Source: Tepidiformaceae bacterium (GTDB lineage Bacteria > Chloroflexota > Dehalococcoidia > Tepidiformales > Tepidiformaceae). From it: a stretch of 64,000 nucleotides of DNA. Location: positions 2,209,289-2,273,288 of the forward strand of contig OY282446.1 in NCBI GenBank assembly GCA_958295975.1. The letters run 5' to 3'. The notes beneath the pieces were generated by a model that saw only the letters and a program-made list of their open reading frames with translations, searched no databases and was not told where the DNA came from. The position numbers were made by a program, and so were the translations under genes. The first letter of the stretch is position 1, and each line of letters begins with the position of its first letter. Shown here piece after piece: positions 59,395 through 64,000 of this stretch.

Positions 59395-60179
59395 CCGCGC
59401 GGAACCGACAGGTCGAGGGCCATGATCAGCAGGTCGCGGGGCAGCCCGCGGCGGTCGGTGACCCAGCCCGAGAGCGTCGCCTCCTCCTGGAAGCCGAGGC
59501 GCTCGAAGGCGGCGCGCGCGCCCGTCTGATCGACCGTCATCTGGGCGGTGATCTTGCGCGAGCCGAAGTTGGGGGCGGCGTCGATCACCTCGCGCGCGAG
59601 CCTGCCGCCGAGGCCGCTGCCGCGGTAGCCCTCGGCCACGATGATGCGGATCTCGCCCACGTTGCGCGTCCAGCGCATGGGCTCGCCGTGGAGGGAGGCG
59701 TAGCCCGCCACCTCGTTCCCGTCGCGCGCCACGAGGGCGAAGTCGTCGCCCGCCTCCACGCCGCGGATGATGCCGTCCACGACGGCGCCGCTGGCGAGGT
59801 CCTCGCGCAGGAAGAGCATGTCGTCCTGGGGCAGCGCGCGGGCGAAGCGCAGGAAGGCGCCGCGGCTGGAGGAATCGAGGCGGCGCAGCTCCACCTCGCG
59901 CCCGTCGGCCAGGTGCCACGTGCGGGGATACTGGGCGCGCAGGTTGGGGCGCTCCTGCAGGCCGCGGCGGATGCGGTCGGCTTCGGTCGCGCGCAGGATG
60001 GCTTCCTCCTCGCGCGTGAAGTGCTCGTCGCAGGTGTTGCAGCGGTAGCTGCTCGCCTTCTCCTCGTTGCCGATGCTGGCGGGCGAGTCCCAGTGCGGCA
60101 CCAGCAGCAGGTGATGACAGGTCTCCACGCTCTCCTCGGGCGTGGCGACGCTCGTTTCTCCGCGCCGAAAGAACCTCAT
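59391..60179 (-). CDS. GNAT acetyltransferase with an N-terminal zinc-like domain
   Basis: The 262-residue protein has an N-terminal segment with CHHLLLVPHWDSP and YRCNTCDEHFTREE, a possible zinc-binding knuckle. A GNAT domain follows with the acetyl-CoA site IRIIVAEGYRGSGLGGRLAREV and the late AAFERLGFQEEATLSGWVTD. It probably acetylates an amine on a protein or small molecule. AAGGAGG precedes the ATG at 60179. Confidence 0.82.
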   Translation of the reverse strand: MRFFRRGETSVATPEESVETCHHLLLVPHWDSPASIGNEEKASSYRCNTCDEHFTREEEAILRATEADRIRRGLQERPNLRAQYPRTWHLADGREVELRRLDSSSRGAFLRFARALPQDDMLFLREDLASGAVVDGIIRGVEAGDDFALVARDGNEVAGYASLHGEPMRWTRNVGEIRIIVAEGYRGSGLGGRLAREVIDAAPNFGSRKITAQMTVDQTGARAAFERLGFQEEATLSGWVTDRRGLPRDLLIMALDLSVPRG

Positions 60180-60260
60180 GGCGGGCCTCCTTGCCTGCTC
60201 CCAACGTGAGCCGTTGCCACCAGCCTACTCCCTTCGCGCGGGCGCGGGAACGGGCGGGGG

Positions 60261-61730
60261 CTACGGATCGAGGGCATCGGCGGCGGCGCGGGCGGCGCGT
60301 CCCGAGCGCCCCGGCGGCGGCTCCGCGCGCGCGACCCTGGGCAGCAGCAGGAAGCCGAGGAAGCCGAGCGGCGCGGCCACGGCGAAGGCCGCGAGGATGC
60401 CGACCTTGGCGTGGCGCAGCAGGGCGTCGTCCACGTAGGCGAGGTCGGCGACGAAGAGGGCGACGGTGAAGCCGATGCCCGCCACGAAGCCGATGGCGGC
60501 CACGCCCCGCCAGGTGACGCCCGCGGGCCGCGTCGCGCCGAGCCGCACGGCCAGCCAAGTGGCCGCCACCAGCCCCACGGGCTTGCCCACCACCAGCCCC
60601 GCGAGCACGCCCCAGGTGACGGTGCTGGTGAAGGCGGCCGTGATCTCCCCGCCCGAGAACTGCACGCCCGCGTTGGCGAGGGCGAAGGCGGGCACCACGA
60701 GGAACGCCACCCACGGATGGAGGTGGTGCTCGAGGCGGTCGACGTGGGGCACGGCGTTGCTGCTCAGGTCGCCGAGGCTGAGCAGCGAATCGACCATCCG
60801 GTCGTGGCCGAGGGAGCTTTCGGGGACCTCGTCGCCCGCGCGGAAGCGCTCCAGCAGCTGGCGCGCCGTGCGCACGAAGCCGTCGAGGGGCACGGGCGGG
60901 CGCCAGGGCGTGAGGAAGCCCAGCACGGCCCCCAGCGTGGTGGGATGCACGCCCGATTCGAGCGTCACCGCCCAGGCCACGACGCCCACCGCCAGGAAGG
61001 CGAACACGGAGCGCACCCCCACGCGGTAGAGCGCGAGCATGAGCACGACCAGCCCGACGGCGATCGCCACCTGCTCCAGCTGCACCTCGTGCGAATAGAA
61101 GAAGGCGATGACCACGACCGTGCCGACGTCGTCGACGATGACGAAGGTGAGGAGCATGGCGCGCAGGCCGAGGGGCACGCGCGATCCCACGAGCGCGGCC
61201 ACGCCGAGGGCGAAGGCCACGTCGGTGGCCATGGGCACGGCCCAGCCCGAGCGCGCCTCCGCCCCCTGCGCGATCAGCAGGAAGATGCCGAGGGGCAGCA
61301 GCATTCCGCCCAGCGCCCCCGCGACGGGCGCGGCCATGACGCGCGGATTGGAGAGCTCGCCGATCGTGATCTCGCGCTTGATCTCGAGGCCGATGACGAA
61401 AAAGAAGAGGACCATGCCCACTTCGTTGATCCAGAAATGGAGCGTGCCCTCCACCTGCCAGAAGGCGAGGTCGATGCCGAGGCTGGCGTGGAGCAGGCGC
61501 TCGTAGGAGTCGCTCCAGGGCGAGTTGGCCCAGACCAGCGCGGCCACGGCGGCGAGCATGAGCAGGGCCGCGCTGGCGCTCTCCGTGCGGATGAACTCCT
61601 GCGCGGGGCGCACGAATTTCGTGATTCGCCGCCCCGTGAGCGACGCCATGGGGTAGGCCATGCCCGCGCGCACGGCCCGCCACGGACCGCCCAGCCGGCG
61701 CAGGCCGCCGATGCCGCGAATGCGCGCCAT
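60261..61730 (-). CDS. nhaA: Na+/H+ antiporter NhaA
   Basis: The 489-residue membrane protein is longer than E. coli NhaA (388), mainly from a basic N-terminal extension and a soluble segment with SLLSLGDLSSNAVPH. It shows EVGMVLFFFVIGLEIKREIT, the sodium-site region WAVPMATDVAFALGV with Asp, and VIVDDVGTVVVIAFFYS with the conserved Asp-Asp. It exports Na+ in exchange for H+. TAGGCT (61737-61742) ends six bases before the ATG. Confidence 0.95.
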   Translation of the reverse strand: MARIRGIGGLRRLGGPWRAVRAGMAYPMASLTGRRITKFVRPAQEFIRTESASAALLMLAAVAALVWANSPWSDSYERLLHASLGIDLAFWQVEGTLHFWINEVGMVLFFFVIGLEIKREITIGELSNPRVMAAPVAGALGGMLLPLGIFLLIAQGAEARSGWAVPMATDVAFALGVAALVGSRVPLGLRAMLLTFVIVDDVGTVVVIAFFYSHEVQLEQVAIAVGLVVLMLALYRVGVRSVFAFLAVGVVAWAVTLESGVHPTTLGAVLGFLTPWRPPVPLDGFVRTARQLLERFRAGDEVPESSLGHDRMVDSLLSLGDLSSNAVPHVDRLEHHLHPWVAFLVVPAFALANAGVQFSGGEITAAFTSTVTWGVLAGLVVGKPVGLVAATWLAVRLGATRPAGVTWRGVAAIGFVAGIGFTVALFVADLAYVDDALLRHAKVGILAAFAVAAPLGFLGFLLLPRVARAEPPPGRSGRAARAAADALDP

Positions 61731-61736
61731 GCCCCA

Positions 61737-61742
61737 AGCCTA
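61737..61742 (-). promoter_or_regulatory. -10 element of nhaA (TAGGCT), leaderless start
   Basis: On the minus strand TAGGCT ends six bases before the nhaA ATG at 61730. Confidence 0.5.
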
Positions 61743-61814
61743 GCCGCCGCCGCCGTTGCGCGGGGCGCGGCGGGCATGTTGACCCGCCGCGGGGCGGTCG
61801 CTAGCGTGCGCGCC

Positions 61815-62759
61815 GTGACCACCTACATCCTGCGGCGGCTCCTGCTGGTGCCGGTGACGCTGTTCATCCTCTCCTTCGGCACGGCCATGATCATGCGGCT
61901 GATCCCCGGCGACGTGGTCGATTACCGCCTGCAGAACAGCTACAAGCCCGAAAGCGCGGACGCCCTGCGCGAGCAGCTGGGGCTGAACAAGGGGCCGTTC
62001 GATGCCTACTTCGACTGGATGGCCAGCGCCTTCCGGGGCGATTTCGGCAGCTCCTTCGTGAGCGGCACGCCCATCGCGGACGAGATCAAGCGGCGCCTCC
62101 CCGTCACCATCCAGCTGGTCGTGCTCACGGTGCTCGTGCAGGCGGCGCTGGCCATTCCCCTCGGGGCGATCGCGGCGGTGCGCCAGAACGGACTCGGCGA
62201 CCACGGCATCCGCATCATGAGCGTGGTGGTGCTGGCCGTGCCCAGCTTCGTGGTGGCCGTGTTCGCCCTGCGCTTCCCCGCTATCTGGTGGGGCTGGTTC
62301 CCGCCCTCCGGCTACGTGCCCTTCCTGGAGGATCCGCTCCAGAACATGAAGGTCTACTCAATCCCCGTCATCGTGGGCTCGCTGGCGCTCATGGCCACGC
62401 TCATCCGCCTGACACGCACGGAGATGCTGGAGGTGCTGCGGCAGGACTACGTGCGCACGGCGCGGGCCAAGGGGCTGGCCGCGCTCACGGTGGTGCGGCG
62501 GCACGCGCTCAAGAACGCGCTCATCCCCGTCGTCACCGTGCTCGGCCTCTCCTTCGGCGGGGCGCTCGGCGGCGTCGTCATCATCGAGACCATCTTCAGC
62601 CTGCCCGGCCTCGGCCTCTACGCCCTCGACGCCGTGCGTCGGGAGGACTACCTCGTGGTGCAGACGTTCGTGGTGCTCTCCGGCTTCATGTTCGTCATGG
62701 TCAACCTCGCGGTGGACATCCTCTACGCGTGGCTCAACCCGCGGATCCAGTACTCGTGA
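61815..62759 (+). CDS. Oligopeptide-type ABC transporter permease, DppB-like
   Basis: The 314-residue permease has about six helices. It shows the DppB start (YILRRLLLVPVTLFILSFGT), LIPGDVVDYRLQ, and the ATPase-docking EAA loop DYVRTARAKGLAALTVVRRH. The C-terminus FSLPGLGLYALDAVRREDYL is typical. The GTG at 61815 is seven bases after TAGCGT. The end overlaps the DppC-like gene by four bases. Confidence 0.93.
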   Translation: MTTYILRRLLLVPVTLFILSFGTAMIMRLIPGDVVDYRLQNSYKPESADALREQLGLNKGPFDAYFDWMASAFRGDFGSSFVSGTPIADEIKRRLPVTIQLVVLTVLVQAALAIPLGAIAAVRQNGLGDHGIRIMSVVVLAVPSFVVAVFALRFPAIWWGWFPPSGYVPFLEDPLQNMKVYSIPVIVGSLALMATLIRLTRTEMLEVLRQDYVRTARAKGLAALTVVRRHALKNALIPVVTVLGLSFGGALGGVVIIETIFSLPGLGLYALDAVRREDYLVVQTFVVLSGFMFVMVNLAVDILYAWLNPRIQYS

Positions 62760-63643
62760 GCGCGAGCGCGGCGGCGGCCACGGGCGATCTCGTTCTCGCC
62801 CCCCGGCCGGGCGTCTGGCGGCGGCTGGGACGCACGGCGCGGACCCAGCCCGTGGGCACGTTCGGCCTCTTCCTCACGCTCGTCGTGGTCGTCATCGTCG
62901 TCTTCGGGCCGATGATCGCGAGGACGGACCCGGACGCGCAGAGCGCCAACCTGCTGGCCCCGCCCTCCGGCGAAAGCTGGTTCGGGACCGACGACAAGGG
63001 GCGCGACTACTTCGCGCGCGTGATGACGGGCGGGCGCATCACCGTGGCCGTGGCCATCGTTTCGCTGGCGCTGGCGACGGCGGCGGGCACGCTGCTGGGG
63101 ATGCTCTCCGCCTACGTGCCCTGGCTCGACCTCGTCTTCCAGCGCATCATCGACGCCATGCTGGCCCTGCCGGGCCTCTTCCTCATCCTGCTCTTCATCA
63201 TCGTGCTGGGGCGCGACATGCAGGTGCTCATCTACGTGCTCGCGCTCGCCGTGACGCCACCGCTGGTACGCATCGCGCGCGCATCCACGCTGGCAACGCT
63301 CACCAACCCGTACGTGGAAGCGGCGGAGGTGCTCGGCGCTTCGTGGGGGCGGGTGCTGCTGCGCCACGTCCTGCCGAACATCGCACCGACGATCGGCGTG
63401 ATCTTCGCCGTGGGCGTCGGCAACCTGATGCTCCTGACGGGCGCGCTCGGCTTCCTCGGACTGGGGGTCAGCCCGCCCCAGTCCGAGTGGGGCCTCATGA
63501 TCGCCGACAGCCGCACCTACATCTCCTTTGCCTCGCACCTGTTCATCTTCCCGGGCATCGGGCTCGCGCTCGCGGTCCTCGGCGTGAACCTGCTGGGCGA
63601 TTCCCTGCGCGACCTCTGGGATCCGCGCATGAGGGGCACCTAG
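62756..63643 (+). CDS. Oligopeptide-type ABC transporter permease, DppC-like
   Basis: The 295-residue partner permease has the DppC pattern: GLFLTLVVVVIVVFGPMIAR, SWFGTDDKGRDYFARVMTGG, the EAA loop NPYVEAAEVLGASWGRVLLRH, and GFLGLGVSPPQSEWGLMIAD. It pairs with DppB. No ATPase genes are within the window, while a solute-binding protein follows on the opposite strand. Confidence 0.94.
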   Translation: MSASAAAATGDLVLAPRPGVWRRLGRTARTQPVGTFGLFLTLVVVVIVVFGPMIARTDPDAQSANLLAPPSGESWFGTDDKGRDYFARVMTGGRITVAVAIVSLALATAAGTLLGMLSAYVPWLDLVFQRIIDAMLALPGLFLILLFIIVLGRDMQVLIYVLALAVTPPLVRIARASTLATLTNPYVEAAEVLGASWGRVLLRHVLPNIAPTIGVIFAVGVGNLMLLTGALGFLGLGVSPPQSEWGLMIADSRTYISFASHLFIFPGIGLALAVLGVNLLGDSLRDLWDPRMRGT

Positions 63644-63673
63644 ACGGCGCCCCAACGCGCACGGAGCAACGGC

Positions 63674-63701
63674 AGGGGCCGCCCCTTTCGGGACGGCCCC
63701 T
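63674..63701. terminator. Bidirectional terminator between convergent transporter genes
   Basis: AGGGGCCG pairs with CGGCCCCT, with an inner CCC/GGG pair around TTTC. The stem is followed by CCGCTTTCTTCC. It lies between the permease stop and the binding-protein stop, so it would serve both strands. Confidence 0.65.
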
Positions 63702-63723
63702 CCGCTTTCTTCCGGGGACGGGA

Positions 63724-64000
63724 CTAGGCGTCCAGCCAGAGCCGCCCGAGGTTGTGGGTGAGCCCGAAGGGGATGCGCTCCGGGTGGCCCATCACGTAGC
63801 TGCGGAAGATGGGGTAGAAGACGAGCGAGGCGGTGAACGCCTGGGGCGAATGCTCGATGATGGCGAGCGACGCCTCGCGCACCGCGTCCGCGCGCGCCTC
63901 CGTGTCCAGCGTCGCGCGCTGCTTCTCCAGCAGGCGGTCGACGTCGGGGTCGGAGAAGCCCGTGCGGTTGAAGGGCGCGCCCGTATGGAAGCGGTGGTAG
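63724..64000 (-). CDS. Solute-binding protein, family 5 (C-terminal part; rest beyond window)
   Basis: Only the last 91 residues are visible. They carry TGFSDPDVDRLLEKQRATLD, then IIEHSPQAFTASLVFYPIF and RSYVMGHPE, the C-terminal lobe of oligopeptide/nickel-type extracellular binding proteins. It faces the DppBC genes and is probably their substrate receptor. The N-terminus and any lipobox are out of view. Confidence 0.88.
   Translation of the reverse strand, partial: YHRFHTGAPFNRTGFSDPDVDRLLEKQRATLDTEARADAVREASLAIIEHSPQAFTASLVFYPIFRSYVMGHPERIPFGLTHNLGRLWLDA

Overview
The window is 64 kb of very GC-rich bacterial DNA with dense, short-spaced genes. It carries the non-mevalonate isoprenoid genes ispG and dxs, GatC/GatA, UvrC, ClpP, an SmpB/tmRNA pair with a tag ending ALAA, and surface proteins with long Pro-Thr linkers. 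Many genes have a TAnnnT hexamer exactly six bases before the start codon. Together these suggest a Chloroflexota lineage, perhaps Dehalococcoidia-like. This is an inference, because no rRNA or other decisive marker is present.

Layout. 0-5.2 kb: glmS (cut by the window edge), endonuclease IV and a copper chaperone/CopA pair. 5.2-13.5 kb: two accessory blocks on either side of ispG. The first is a beta-class DNA methyltransferase fused to an HNH nuclease domain, followed by a helical/zinc-ribbon protein. The second is an operon of HerA ATPase, NurA nuclease and an N4-type DNA methyltransferase, which starts 12 bases after the 3' end of tmRNA. 13.5-17.2 kb: ssrA, smpB, an S41 protease and a TolB-like propeller. 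17.2-20 kb: a second accessory zone with a 0.76-kb unit bounded by 25-bp perfect inverted repeats, a run of six tiny one-helix membrane proteins, and a vapBC pair. 20-32.7 kb: a two-component system, dxs and prenyl synthase, an ArgA-like acetyltransferase, a formyltransferase, PBP1A, gatCA and an aminotransferase. 32.7-46.7 kb: lipid-oxidation genes, queuosine genes (queF, yhhQ), PduO, a hydrate epimerase, surface proteins and several toxin-antitoxin modules. 46.7-64 kb: uvrC, hyuAB, a LysM lipoprotein, clpP, class I aldolase, an LPG-synthase-like flippase, tRNA-Gly, nhaA and an oligopeptide ABC transporter.

Three points stand out. First, the HerA-NurA-methyltransferase operon behind tmRNA looks like a defence system; its herA reading frame is broken by one base. 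Second, the AhpE-like peroxiredoxin at 43284-43748 has an in-frame UGA exactly at the peroxidatic cysteine, with a hairpin just downstream, so it is very probably a selenoprotein. It sits between an enoyl-CoA hydratase and an acyl-CoA dehydrogenase. Third, an unusual array of tiny membrane proteins with repeated members lies at 18.1-19.3 kb.

Genes in the window also co-operate in recognisable ways. dxs, ispG and the prenyl synthase supply isoprenoids. SmpB and tmRNA rescue ribosomes. GatCA amidates mischarged tRNA. queF and yhhQ serve queuosine synthesis and precursor uptake. The acyl-CoA dehydrogenases and hydratase act in fatty-acid or aromatic acyl-CoA oxidation. Toxin-antitoxin loci are unusually frequent: three intact PIN modules, one HicB and two decayed remnants.
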